Assembly: GCA_037952775.1 (NCBI GenBank)
Contig: JBANAY010000003.1
Location: forward strand, 37,014,001 to 37,078,000
Reading direction: 5' to 3'
Length of the DNA stretch: 64,000 bases
Origin: Clonostachys chloroleuca
Lineage: Eukaryota > Ascomycota > Sordariomycetes > Hypocreales > Bionectriaceae
Under the pieces are notes generated by a model, which was not told the origin of the DNA, did no database searches, and was given only the letters and a program-made list of their open reading frames with translations. Made by a program: the position numbers and the translations under genes. Each line of letters starts with the position of its first letter. Positions within the stretch are counted from its first letter, which is position 1. Below, in pieces: positions 34,741 through 46,100 of the stretch.

Positions 34741-36428
34741 GATCAATGACACCCTTGGCCCTGTCTTGTATCAAATTTGATAGTTCGCAGTCAGTATGAG
34801 CTGGTACAAAGAAGAGGGATAACTGATTTCGGGAAATTACTTATCTTATTTGGTCCGAATGCACCTAGTATTGGTCAAGACAGCGATTATAGTCTATCTC
34901 CCACAGTCCCAGTGTTGTCTCAAATCGTAGAAATTACCAGGCCAACTTTCAGGTTCTTCCAAAAGGAGCCCCTATAGGTTCTGGAAACACACCCCTGGCG
35001 ATAGACCGGAGTTATTTTAATGTAAATCCAGGCGAGAAGACCTCAAAAGTAATTGGCTTTGTTCTAGAGATAGCTAGTTAGCGGTCTTGGATAACCATCT
35101 GCGACCATCATCAAAGATCGATTATGCACCTGAAGAATATCAGCGGCAAGATGCAGAGTGCGATTCTAGGAGTGTTTTGTATTTGTGGCTTCATACTAGC
35201 GTCGGATACCTGACAGTCTTCCCCGAAGTACCTATCCGTAAGATTAGCAGTCATCGCAAGATGTCAATTCGAAAGAGAGGGATGATGCTCACTGGGCTGA
35301 GGGGCGAGAAGAGAGTCTATGCGGTCACCAGTTTTGAACCATAACCAAAAGAAAACCATTATCGAACCATTAGGAGAAGTTCATTGTCAGATAGGTATGT
35401 TGAGATGGTAGAACGAGGCGACGTACCACATTACTTTTCATTCTCTTCTCAAATGCGTCTTTTCTCTCTTGACGAAGAAACCGTGTGTGTTGGGATAGTC
35501 ACTGGGAAAGGTTGGTTTATTTAAACGAGGGGTTCATCTGGTTTCAGTAGGAAAGGATTTGACATGAGTAAAAGGGAGAACCTACAAGTGGAAAGTTGAG
35601 AAGATCAAGAAAGTTAGGTAGAAGATTAGATGACTTCAGATCAGAGCATGGCTTCTCGTGAGGCGTCTTAGCTGGCAGGGCGGCTAACTCTGCAAGTAGA
35701 GGATTAATGATTCAGATGGAAGCCGCGTCTATGTGACATGTGAAGCCCCGCGTTTAGTGTTTTTTGTTATCAGACGTAAAAGAAACATCGTTGCGGAGGA
35801 GACTCCGGGATGACCTAAGATTATCGAACACTCGAAGAAGCCAGGTTAGCGTCAAAGCATCGGATTACTGTTTGGCAGGCGTTCGGTCCACCTCACCGGT
35901 CTGATTGCTGATGGTACTAACAAGAATCAAGAGCTCTTTCCATGAATAACAGTTCGAGATCAAGCTCTATTCTTCCCGAATATAGGCGATGTGGCATGTG
36001 TGATTGTGTCCTTTGTTTCGCTCACTGCTCTCCCGGCATGTTATCCTCTTCCGCATGTTGCCATTGCCTGCGGTGAAAATATTATACCTCGTATCTGTAC
36101 TGAGATAAAAGATCTATATGCAATCAGTGGTCCCAGGTCATGCTTAATTTTGACTTCAATAGAATGTTAGTGATATTTCGGACCCAGCTGAATTCATCTC
36201 CTCCTCTCCTTATTTGGATGGGTTGCAACCATCTCACTGTCCTTACCCCTTTTTTTGCAGTCTTAGCTTCCCATCGTTATGACCTTCACCTCCTGGATGC
36301 GGCCCATTTTTACTCGTGTAAGTTCTTCCTCGCTTCGGCGCAAGCCCAAATTCTCGACTGCTTACACGCCTCGTCTTTAGAACCACAGCTTCCCGTTTTG
36401 ACCATGTGTCAACGCTGTCCCTAGGTTA
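34741..36428. other. Intergenic, nothing recognised
   Basis: The 3' flank of the esterase gene, followed by 1.6 kb of ordinary composition. Short open frames (34777-34977, 35087-35344, 36140-36424) overlap other frames and carry no recognisable motif. No RNA gene or repeat was seen before the tandem array begins. Confidence 0.5.
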
Positions 36429-38660
36429 TGTATCCTCCTCTTGTAATTTCCTGCATTCGGTCGTATCGTAATTCGTTGTGCTTCTTATCGCCTGGCCTGG
36501 GTTAGCCAAACCTCCCATTCGCCCTGGAAGATTTGAGGTTATTATTATTTGAGGGTTCAGACCTTCTTTTCTTCTCAGTGTCTGACGTCTTCCAGTAGAA
36601 ACTAAGCTCCTTCTCGTTGCGGAACTTGTCTCCCTGTCTCTTATTTTGTGACCTCCTCTTCCTATTACTTCCTCCTGATCATGCTTAATTCTTTCGTTCA
36701 CGTACTCGAGATGAGATCGGCTCGGTTTCCTCCCAGTCTGCAATATTTTCTGTTGCACCTTTCGAATCATCTCATGTGTAATTTTACATCCTCCCCTTGC
36801 TCTTTCGGCTGCCTTCTCTTGATCGTGTACGGTACCTTGTCGTTGAAGGTTATGGTTCTTTTGACATTGCGTCATGCGCGTGGGAAGTAACTCTCTCTGA
36901 TACCCCTTCGAATCCCTCCAAATGTTCTCCTCTTGAACTCGGTTGCCTTGCTCGGTCCCTTAACCCTTCCTTTCAACCATGAACCCCCCGTTGTTATATC
37001 CTCCTCTTTCAGTGGCATGCCCCCGATCGTATACGGTACCTTGTCGTTAAAGGTAGGTTAGGTTTGCCTTGTAGGCTAGGTCTTCTTTTGGGCAGCAAAC
37101 TAATCCTCCCCTCTCCCAGATATTTCCGCTCCATTGCTGCCTCCTCCTCCTCCTTGAAACTCTGCCACTCTTTAATCGTTCGCGAACGTAGACTCCTTTG
37201 CCCCCTCCTCCTAGGTTCCTCCCTTCTCTTTACTTTTGTTATGTGGGCATTAACTGCTCCTCCAAACCACCAGATTCCCATTATTATATCCTCCTCTTTC
37301 AGTAGTCTGCCCTCGATCGTATGCGGGACCTTGTCGTTAAAGGTCGAGGTTGACCATGTAGGTCATGTGTTGATGGGCAGCAACTTTGGCATTTCCTCTC
37401 CCCCCTACCCTTCCGTCCCTTCGTCCCAACCACCCCCCTTATTGTTATATCCTTCTCTTGCCAGTTGATTATTGCCCCCGGCCGTATACGAAGTATCGGT
37501 GGAATCTCTCCCATGGGAGTGTTTCGAGCTTTCTCTTTGTGGCTTGTTTCTTTGCATGCGTGCCAACTTCTTGCTCCTTCGTACTTCTCCCATTGCAAGA
37601 GTAATCTATCCTCCTCTTTTAGCTGACAGTTATACGGTTCTTGAACGTGGACATTTGCTTGCGTACTTCTTTTGCCCCTTCTTCTTGCCATTTATTCTTA
37701 CGGCACTTGTTCGTTCGCGTGGGTGTCAACTCTATCCTCCCCTATTTAAGTCCCCCTCACTTCATCATTCCTCCTCTTTCACCATGCTTGCCATGCTCCC
37801 CAGACGTTATTATTCTATCCTCCTCTTGCAGTTGACAGCCCTCGATGGTATACGTAGATTGGTCGGAGAGTTTGCTTTTCATGGGATTCTTATTCCTTCG
37901 TCTAGGTGTCAACTTCCTTTCCCCCTCGACCGTCGTCGGTACCACCGTATGTTCTTTCTCTTAATGCATCCTCCCCCTGCTGTTGAACACCTTCGATCGT
38001 ATGCGTATCGGTCGGCGAACTTCTCTCTCGTAGGATTCTTCTTTCTTCTTGCGATTCTTCTTCGTTCGTGTGAGGGTCAACTTTTCTCCTCACCATCCTC
38101 GACTGTCATCGGTAGTTCCTCCTGTTTATATTTACCATAGGCGGTCATGCCATGGCATAATGACTACATCCTCCTCTTGCAGTTGAGCACCCTCGATCGT
38201 ATGCGCATCGGTTGGAGAGTTACTCTTTCGTGGGAGCCTTTGCTTCTTTCGTCTTGCGATTCTTCTTCGTTCGTGTGGACGTTAACTTCTTTCCTCACTT
38301 CTCTTGATCGTCGTCGGTACTATGGTACCCTCCTCCTCCTCTTTATATTTGCCATATGTGGCAATGCTACGGAAATATCCTCCTCTTTCAGTTGAGCGTC
38401 CTCGACCGTATGCGGTTCGTTGGTTTTCTTCTGACCTCAGCCAGGGACGTCGTCGAGTCTTGGCTAAGCAGCGTCGACGCCACTCATTCGTCGACGAATA
38501 AAGCGTTACTTCTTGGGCAGCCGGCCGATGGGCTTAAAGTCTTTTCTTTCTCTTCTTACATTCTCTTGCAGTATTATTTGCACTGTTCTCGCCAGTCCCC
38601 CTTTGAGGATCCTCCTCTTGCACTTATTTCGATCGTATACGTATACGGGTCACGTCGTAG
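36429..38660 (+). repeat. Degenerate tandem array, about 12 units, with splice-site-like cores
   Basis: Units of roughly 130-290 bp share a core made of ATCCTCCTCTTKCAG, then about 15-22 variable nt ending in CTCGATC, then GTATRCG. Cores lie near 36431, 36650, 36787, 36998, 37288, 37449, 37608, 37817, 37968, 38168, 38377 and 38609. Several units also share a second block resembling TCAACTTCTTTCC, then CTCGACCGTCGTCGGTA, and another with GGTACCTTGTCGTTAAAGGT. The array is neither A+T-rich nor RIP-like. Open frames up to 222 codons exist on both strands (for example 37472-38140 plus, 36426-36875 minus), but they change frame from unit to unit and look like a by-product of the repeats. The core resembles a 3' splice site followed at micro-exon distance by a 5' splice site. 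Its function is unknown. Confidence 0.7.
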
Positions 38661-41138
38661 AAGAGGGGCGTAGGGATGTACCATCCATCAGCTGCTGGTC
38701 CTAGCTTGGACTGGCAACCATCTTCTTGACCTCATAGTTAATCATCACGTCGTTTCTTGGCAGTCATTTGTTCTTTGCGCTCACATTATTCAAGGTGTTA
38801 TCGGTCTAGGTTGGCTAGGTAAGGAGCTCGGTCAGCTCGCGGTGCCAGGTAATCGAGGCACGCTGAAATTACCTGCAGATACGTTAGCTCTTTTCTGTCA
38901 ATCTAGTCAGATACTGGGAGACGTTTTGAGATGTTCTCTTCTGAGGGTGAGCAGTACCAGCTCCAAAAGTAGCTGATGAAACCCAAATATTCGGCTTCGA
39001 CGCACCTTTTTCGATCATTTTGTTCACAATTTCATCCTTTTATGAACGTACGGCCCTGTTTAATGCATTGAGTTCGGTGTTTCTCGTGAAATTTCGCCTC
39101 GGGCCGTTGTGCTCGTCGTCGTTCGTCTCCGTCGCTCGTCGTCGGCGTTCGTCAGATGGGTGACTCACGACCCAACCCAAGTTCTTTGGGCTGTTGGGAA
39201 ATTGTTTTGCTAATCCTGCATATTTTAAGTTTGTACCATACTTGAAACCCGTATGAAACGACGTGAAATCACAGACTGGGTGCGTTAAGATGGGGAAGAC
39301 TGACCTCTCGGCCGCCAAGTTGATCGCTGTGAAATGGTGATAAGGCAGCCTCAACAGGAAAAAACTGACACAGATTCTTCTCTATCTTAATTTATCGGCC
39401 GTCAGCATCCTTTTGATGAAATTTCTATTGCATCAGAGGTCTCAGACCCTTCAAAAAATCTGATTGTGTAACTTGTGGCGCTGTGCAACGACGCCCGCTT
39501 CATCGACGAAATGAGGTTGATGCCCAAAACAAAAATCAAAATGGCAACAAACAAAATGAATTTTGTATACTTACGACCAGGAGGTAATCTTAAACGTTCG
39601 GAGATAACTTTTTTAGTCCTGGGAAGCTGTTTTGATTGTTGTGTTGCTCAGTGTTGTGGGTGAAGAAATGGGGTGGGGGGAAAGGCAGGAGCTTCTCAGT
39701 TGTATGCCAGCTCACCTACCCACCGAAGAGTGTGGAAGGGACGTGCAGCTAAACAAGCTGACAGAAGTTCTACAGGGTCAGCCTGCATCAAGGGCCGTCA
39801 GAGCTAGATACTATGCCATCATTTACTTCCACTTGCATTTTCGATGTATGAACAAACATTGTGTACACGAGCTCAATCCTTGACAGTAGAATCTGAGGTG
39901 TCTGGTATCCTCCATCAAGAGTATGGGATTGGCTCGTAAGTGCACCTATCTAGTCGCCAATGAGCCTTAGAACGACCACTTTCGTAGTTCAAGCCTTAAA
40001 AGCGAGCTCCAGATAGCCACCGCCGACTTAGCAGCACATATCTGCAGCATCCATGGATTTAATAAGCATCTATAAACAACATGGAAGATCAGGCATATAT
40101 ATGCTTAGACACCCTCTGTAGAACTAGACCAGGTAGAATGGCATGCAGATGACCATTAGCCTTCGACAATGGATCGTGTCTACAGGAATTTCGCTTGCAA
40201 GCATGACAATCAAAGGCCATCCCCAACAATTTACATAGCAAACAAACCACTACGACTTTTCCTACAATTCACAACCACAATTCACAATGCGCACAATGAG
40301 AGAAATAGGAAGAACTTGAGCTAAATGGATCCCTTCATTTGAGGCTAATACATCAAACGCCAAACCTATGGATGAAGACTGCTTCAGAACGCTAACCTTG
40401 ACGGCCCAGTCAAAGACTGCTGAACAGAACGCTTTGAACTTGGGTCTGTATGAAGCAATGGCCCATGCATGGAAATTCTGCCCCCCTTCTTTTCTTTTCT
40501 GTCGTAAAAAAAAAATCACCTCCCGCGCCAACGTGGGCCATCCAGTTGAGGCACCAATGTAAGCAAAATAATCTTATACCGAGGTCAAATAGACCAAACC
40601 ATCCTCCATGCTAGTCCGCTCACGCCCAACTCTCCCAATGATGAATACGAGTATAAGAGTAAGCCGAACATTACCAACCAAGGTCTGTCGGGACCAATCC
40701 TCCAGGGAAAAAAGTCAACCTCCATTGCCGCTTCAGAAAGACAAATGAAGCAGAATGCAAGTAAAGAGAAACGAATCCGATAGAGTTCTCAGAGGCCAAT
40801 GCTCCGGTAAGGAAAGCACAAGGAAAGCAAAATGGTCGGATCCGAGGTCTGCGTTGACCAATTCTCAAAGAAAGAAATGTAATCCCCAACGCCAACTTTT
40901 CGGCGCTGCCTCTGACGGGAACTTTTAAGGAAAAACCGCGAATGGGGTGTCTTGCAAAGCTCAGAACAAACAAAAGGAAGATTGCGTATCGTAGAAACCA
41001 AGTAAGCAAACTCATCCATCTAGACTCCTAGCCAACAAGCTGCGTGAAGTCGTGAGGAAATATTTTTGACCAGAGTAACCACCGTTCAAATCCATCAAAT
41101 CCAATGAATTGCTCTTCGTGATCGCTTAAGAAGCGAGT
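38661..41138. other. Intergenic, includes the 3' flank of the RRM gene
   Basis: About 2.5 kb without a recognisable gene. A short GTC/CGT-rich low-complexity run lies near 39105-39150 inside an open frame (39040-39354 minus) that I do not regard as a gene. Open frames at 40671-41015 and 40262-40531 on the minus strand lie downstream of the RRM gene and are probably 3' UTR or chance. Confidence 0.45.
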
Positions 41139-43145
41139 TTACTGTGGAAGTTAGCATGCAAAGGCTTTGTTACGTCGGACAGGAACCAAGACAACAAAAC
41201 TTCATCATACCTGAGGGCCTGGACCCTGGGGGCCAGGGTAGTGAGGGCCGCCGCCGTATGGGCCAGGGCCGTGGCTAGGCATGCCGAGATAGTGGGGTGG
41301 CGGAGGTGCAGGTCGGTAAGGAGTTCCGACTCCAGAGTTGTTCTGGCTTCGGCCCCAGCTGAGACGAACGCGGGAGTTACCAATGGGGTAGCCCTGCATC
41401 TGGTTGATGGCCATCTCAGCAGCGTGGCGGTGGACAAACTGAACGAAGCCGCAGCCCTTTCCAGGAGGAATCTTGACGTATGTTATTTCGCCAAAACCTT
41501 GGAAGAAAGAGCGGAGCTCATCCTCGGTGACGTAACCAGAGAGGCCACCGACAAAGACAGTGGTGTTGTTGGGGTCAGTGAACTGGTTCATCTGGGTGCT
41601 TGGGTTATAATTGCTGTAGCCGAAGCCCTGCTGCATACCGCCGTTCCACATCTGGGGCTGGGGCATACCACCACCCATCATGGGGTTGCCACCGTGATGT
41701 CCATGCGCAAACCCGTGGTGGTTGTTGCTAGTCCAGTTAGGCTTGTCTCATTAATAAGTGGGTTCCAGAGTGCAACTTACCGGTTCTTAGGCGTGGCAGT
41801 CGAGATACGCATGGGGCGGTTACCACAGTAGACACCCTGCATCTCGACAAGAGCACGCTGCTGATCGTTCTCGTCAGAGAAACGAACGAAGCCGTAGCCG
41901 CGGCTCTGACCAGACATGGCATCCGTCATGATCTTGGCACTCTTGCAAGAAGGGAAACGAGCCTGGAAAAGCGAGACCAGGACGTACTCGTTGACTTCAG
42001 GACCAAGGTCTCCGACGAAGATGGAATACTCAGGACCACGGTCCTCCCTGCGAGGAATTTTTAGTGGGGAAAGTCCAAACGACTTAAGTTCGGGGTTTGA
42101 TTCTTCACTGGGAGGGTTGGGTCCAAAGCCACCAGGTGGCCCAGGAGCTGGGAAATCAGAATCTTCAGCGAGATGGGAAAACCCGGAACTACCGGGGGTG
42201 CGGAACCGCTACGACGATGAACTCGACGGCGCGGGGTATAGACAAAGTCTGCTAATGGGCGAAGACTTTTCCCGCGCGCGTTATCACCATACGTAACGAA
42301 TGGGGAAATCTTCAGAAGGGGCGGAGTGGAAGGAGAAAAGATTGACTTGCGGTAAACAGGATCAGACATGACGATGCAGTGTGCAGGAACTAACTACGAT
42401 CTTGATGAGGAATGGTGGAAGTCAATGGCAATTGATGAAGCTAGGGAAGGTGTAAGGAGGAGGATAACAAGAGGACGTGGGTGATGTAACTGGGGAAAGG
42501 TGCAATTGGAGATGGCGGAAGTACAATGAGAAAAGTGGGTGGGGGGTTTAGGAAGGTGCACAGCCATGAACAGATGGAACAATAACACGTACCGTCGGTC
42601 AACAAGGCCACCACCGGACGCCCAGTTCAGCTTGAACTGACGGGAGCTGTTGGGGACTGGAGTGCCATTAAGCGCCAGGGCCTTGTTGGCAGAATCAGGA
42701 TTAGGGAATTCCACAAAACAATAGCCGGCATTACTGATCATGAGGTTAGAATCGGCACTCAATCATAAGACATGGCACTGACGAGCAGCCATGAGGATGT
42801 ATGTAGATCGGTGCTTACCCAGAGTTCTTGTCTCGAATGACCTTGACGTTCACACTCTCGGCGGCAGAAGAAAGGAAGACGCCTTTGATAAAGTTCTCGT
42901 CCATCCAGGGTTCCAATTCGCCCATCCTATGAAAGTGAATAAGTCTCTGGCCTAGCACGCATGAATAGAAGACAAGCAAGTACGTACCAGAGGGTAGTCT
43001 TAGGGGAGTCCGGGGAAGCTCCACCCGCAGGAGGTGGGACCGCACCCATGTCATTAGCAGGAGGCGTGCCGTTGGCAAAGGGGTTTTGGTTCGGGGCAGG
43101 ACCGCCATTAGCGGGAACGCCAGCGAAGGGAGCATTGTGTTCCAT
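41139..43145 (-). CDS. csx1: Three-RRM RNA-binding protein, Csx1/Nam8 type
   Basis: mRNA-binding post-transcriptional regulator; in fission yeast Csx1 stabilises stress mRNAs, and the related budding-yeast Nam8 acts in splicing. Exons 43145-42988, 42926-42819, 42733-42593, 42047-41781, 41727-41211, with the stop reached after a last intron (41210-41142) as TAA 41141-41139; all junctions keep the frame and give 397 residues. RRM1 (about 49-130) has LWMGEL and AGYCFVEF; RRM2 (about 142-222) IFVGDL and RGYGFVRF; RRM3 (about 280-350) VFVGGL and KGCGFVQF. The N-terminus is Pro/Asn-rich and the C-terminus Pro/Gly/His-rich, as expected for low-complexity RNA-granule proteins. Intron 3 is 545 nt, much longer than the others. 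If the last intron is retained, the protein gains Val and ends at the TGA inside the donor GTATGA. Confidence 0.92.
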
Positions 43146-46100
43146 CTTGGATTGAATCTAGAGAAGCATCACGGTTAGTATTGGGTATATGTATCTATCA
43201 AAAATAGAGAGTTGAGAGGTGAACGAGTCTTGGAAATGGACATGGCGGCTCAACTACGAGCCTTTGCCGTCTCCGAGGTCAAAAGACACGAGCCAAGAGT
43301 TGGACCAAAGTGCTGAGGCAATGCTGGGGTCTCAGGGAGACAAGGCCTCAGACAAAACGTTGGTGTGGTGAAGGAAGAAGGGGGTGAATCTAGGCAGGTG
43401 CATCGAAGGACCGGACTACACAGGATTCGACTTACAAGTGAACAAGCTGCACCTGGAAAGAAGATCCTTCAAGCTAAATATGTGGAAGAAGCCACACTTA
43501 TTGAATATCCTCGTTAGCGAGCCAACTCAGCAAGTAAAAAGTGCGAGATAGGTGAAAAGCGGTCGCTTCCCTCGACTGGTCGAGGCAGCAGACAGCATAT
43601 GATAATGATATTCAGGTTGCAAGGGTAAGGAGGGCGCCCCAAAAAATTGAACCGGCAAAAGCACAATCCGAAAGGAAATAATGATAAAAAAGTAATTAAT
43701 GTTGAAAGGAAATAATGATGAGAATGCAGAAAACAAATGCATATGAAAGGAGGAGATTTCCACGCGGAGATCCGATATGTGAGTATGCGGTGAGGTGGTG
43801 TTGAGTCATCTGAGGCAACGGAAGCCGTGCACGATGGCTCTTGAGGGGGACGAGAGGGGCCTCCTCACTCTTCGGAGCTATGGCAGAAAACAGGATAATT
43901 CAACTCACCAATAAATGATCCGTTGCGGAATGAACGTAACAAGAATATCCTTCAGATGCCTGACATATCAAGTTAGTAAAATCCATCCAAAACAACGACT
44001 AGAGGCCATCAGCCGCCAGACCCGTCAACCGCAACCAGCATCTTCAAGTTCCCCCGACCCACTTGGGCGAACATTATCCTCTCCAACACACGCGTGCTCA
44101 CACACATGCATGGTCAACCCTCGGCCTCCAACAAGCCGGAACATTTTCCGTACAGGATCCGAATCGTTCGTCAAGGATCAACGCCAACAGCTTCGAATCT
44201 TCGCATTGCCCTCGAACAACCCCAAAGAAAACGACGCGCGACACTCCAGGAAAGGATGAGAGAAACGGGGCAAACCCTGGAATCCAAAGAAGCGGCAAGG
44301 CAAATGGTCAGAACAGTGAAGAAACCCTTACCTGAAAGGATGGAATGGAATGCACTAAAGCCCGCCTAAGATCACAAAAACTTGAGCCTATGGATTGCCG
44401 CCGTTAATATTCAGATGCACACCCTCTGACAAGCCAGCTCACAACAACACGAGCCTGAAGTTCGTACCTCAAGGTGAACGCAGCAACACAAAGCTCAGTA
44501 AAACGTTTCGTCGTCGTTAACGATATCGTAAGACCTAATGAAGGACAGGTCAGCCAACCGGTCAAGTGATTTCTCCTTACTCTCGCACAGTCAAGATCCT
44601 GGCTTCCCCTTGAATTAATCCTCAAGGCTAACGACTGCCAAGTCAAGATTGACCTCTCAAGTCGCTGACAAGCAAGGGCGAGAATACAAACGATGTCGTA
44701 ACAGCAGGAGGCAATTGAAATCAGGAGCATACCTTCTACGCCCCGAAAAAAGGATACAACTCCGGGAGATTGGAACGGAATCAAATCAATGGTGACTAGT
44801 ATCCAGACCCTGAGCTGAAAACTCGAAATCAAGCGTGCAGGTGAGAGACTCTCAAGACGCCGTCACGCCCGGTAACAAAGTAGAAGAACTTCCGAAAACT
44901 GGGAGAGAGCGTAAATGCAGAGAGTTGCGACGTTCCGAAACAGAGACTGCGAAGTCGTTCGTCTTGATGCTGGTCCCAACTAGTGGTGCGAGAAAAAAGT
45001 AATGTCTGAAGAGACGCAAGAAATACGGGTGGGTGCAGAAATGCTTTCCGAAATTACGACAACCTAATGCTCATGTTAGTCTTCCAGGTATCTTGTCTTG
45101 CGTATATCAACTTGTTGGTCCTCCATCACAACTCTGCCACACGGTTCCGATCATCAACTGGCTCTCGGAACTCAATCCATATCCTCCAAGCACCATCATC
45201 GCGAAAGAAAGCACTAGGCCGGCTGCCTCAACTCTCTGGGCAGAGCCATGCTTCTCTGGTCGGGAGCGAAACAGGAATTCAAATTGGCCCGAGGGGGAAC
45301 CTTGCATGAATACAGGATCCTTTCAAGCCTGGGACAAAAACAAGGCCAAGAATCTCTTCAGCTATCGAGCTGCCGCATCGTTCGAGAGTCTGGCAGAGAA
45401 AGAGGTCGCCATGCGCAAAATAGGAATATAAGCCAGCCATGAATTTATGGTCGCTTCGAAGTAGCGATGTCGTCTGCGCCAGTTTGCGTCGCCATGGCAA
45501 ACCACGAATACCAGATCACACAAAACTCGCAATATATGAGGAAGGCTGGTGAGGGGCAGATCCGCGATAGTTGAAGGGGCTTCTGTTATGCCGCAGATCT
45601 TCCGGGTTGTTTGAGAGTCCTAGTTCCCGACAACAAGAATGCTCGTCGATTTGGCAATGTGATCAAATGAGGAGGGAATGGCGGAGTGCTCATCGCCCAA
45701 GGAATTTCGGTGCGGCAATGCATGCGACGGTCTTGGTTGGTTGGCTTCGATATGATCGCAGAATGTCGGACGGGCTGTGGAACATGACGAGGTCGGAGGA
45801 CTTGCGGCAGCAGCGCAGTCTAACGATCGAGAGCATAGACGTCGAATAGCATGGCCGGACGATACCGAAAGGGGGCCTTTTGCTGAGGATACCCTGCCGT
45901 GATAGAAGAGCGATTCATCTCCCTCCCTCGAGCCCGAGTCCAGCCTAGGCCGGGAGAGTTCAAGCTAGTGCGGAAGGACTCGTACAAAAAGGCCAACTAT
46001 CGCATACGGTTCGTTGAGTTTGACTTGTCGCATCATTCCCGTTACTGCAGATGCTGGACTGCCGGGGTGGCGGAATACTCGGAGTGTGTTGACCAGCTCC

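Noticed and set aside
36426..36875. 149-codon minus-strand frame
   Set aside because: Same array read on the other strand; no start context or domain.
37472..38140. 222-codon plus-strand frame as a membrane protein
   Set aside because: It lies inside the tandem array; unit translations repeat only approximately and change frame, and the hydrophobic look comes from pyrimidine-rich repeats.
36429..38660. CRISPR-like array
   Set aside because: Units are long, degenerate and unevenly spaced, without identical short repeats and unique spacers, and the organism is a fungus.
39040..39354. 104-codon minus-strand frame with Arg/Asp-rich tail
   Set aside because: The tail is a GTC/CGT low-complexity run; nothing else supports a gene.
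42061..42369. 102-codon minus-strand frame
   Set aside because: Lies within intron 3 of csx1, and the splice sites on both sides join the RRM-coding exons perfectly.
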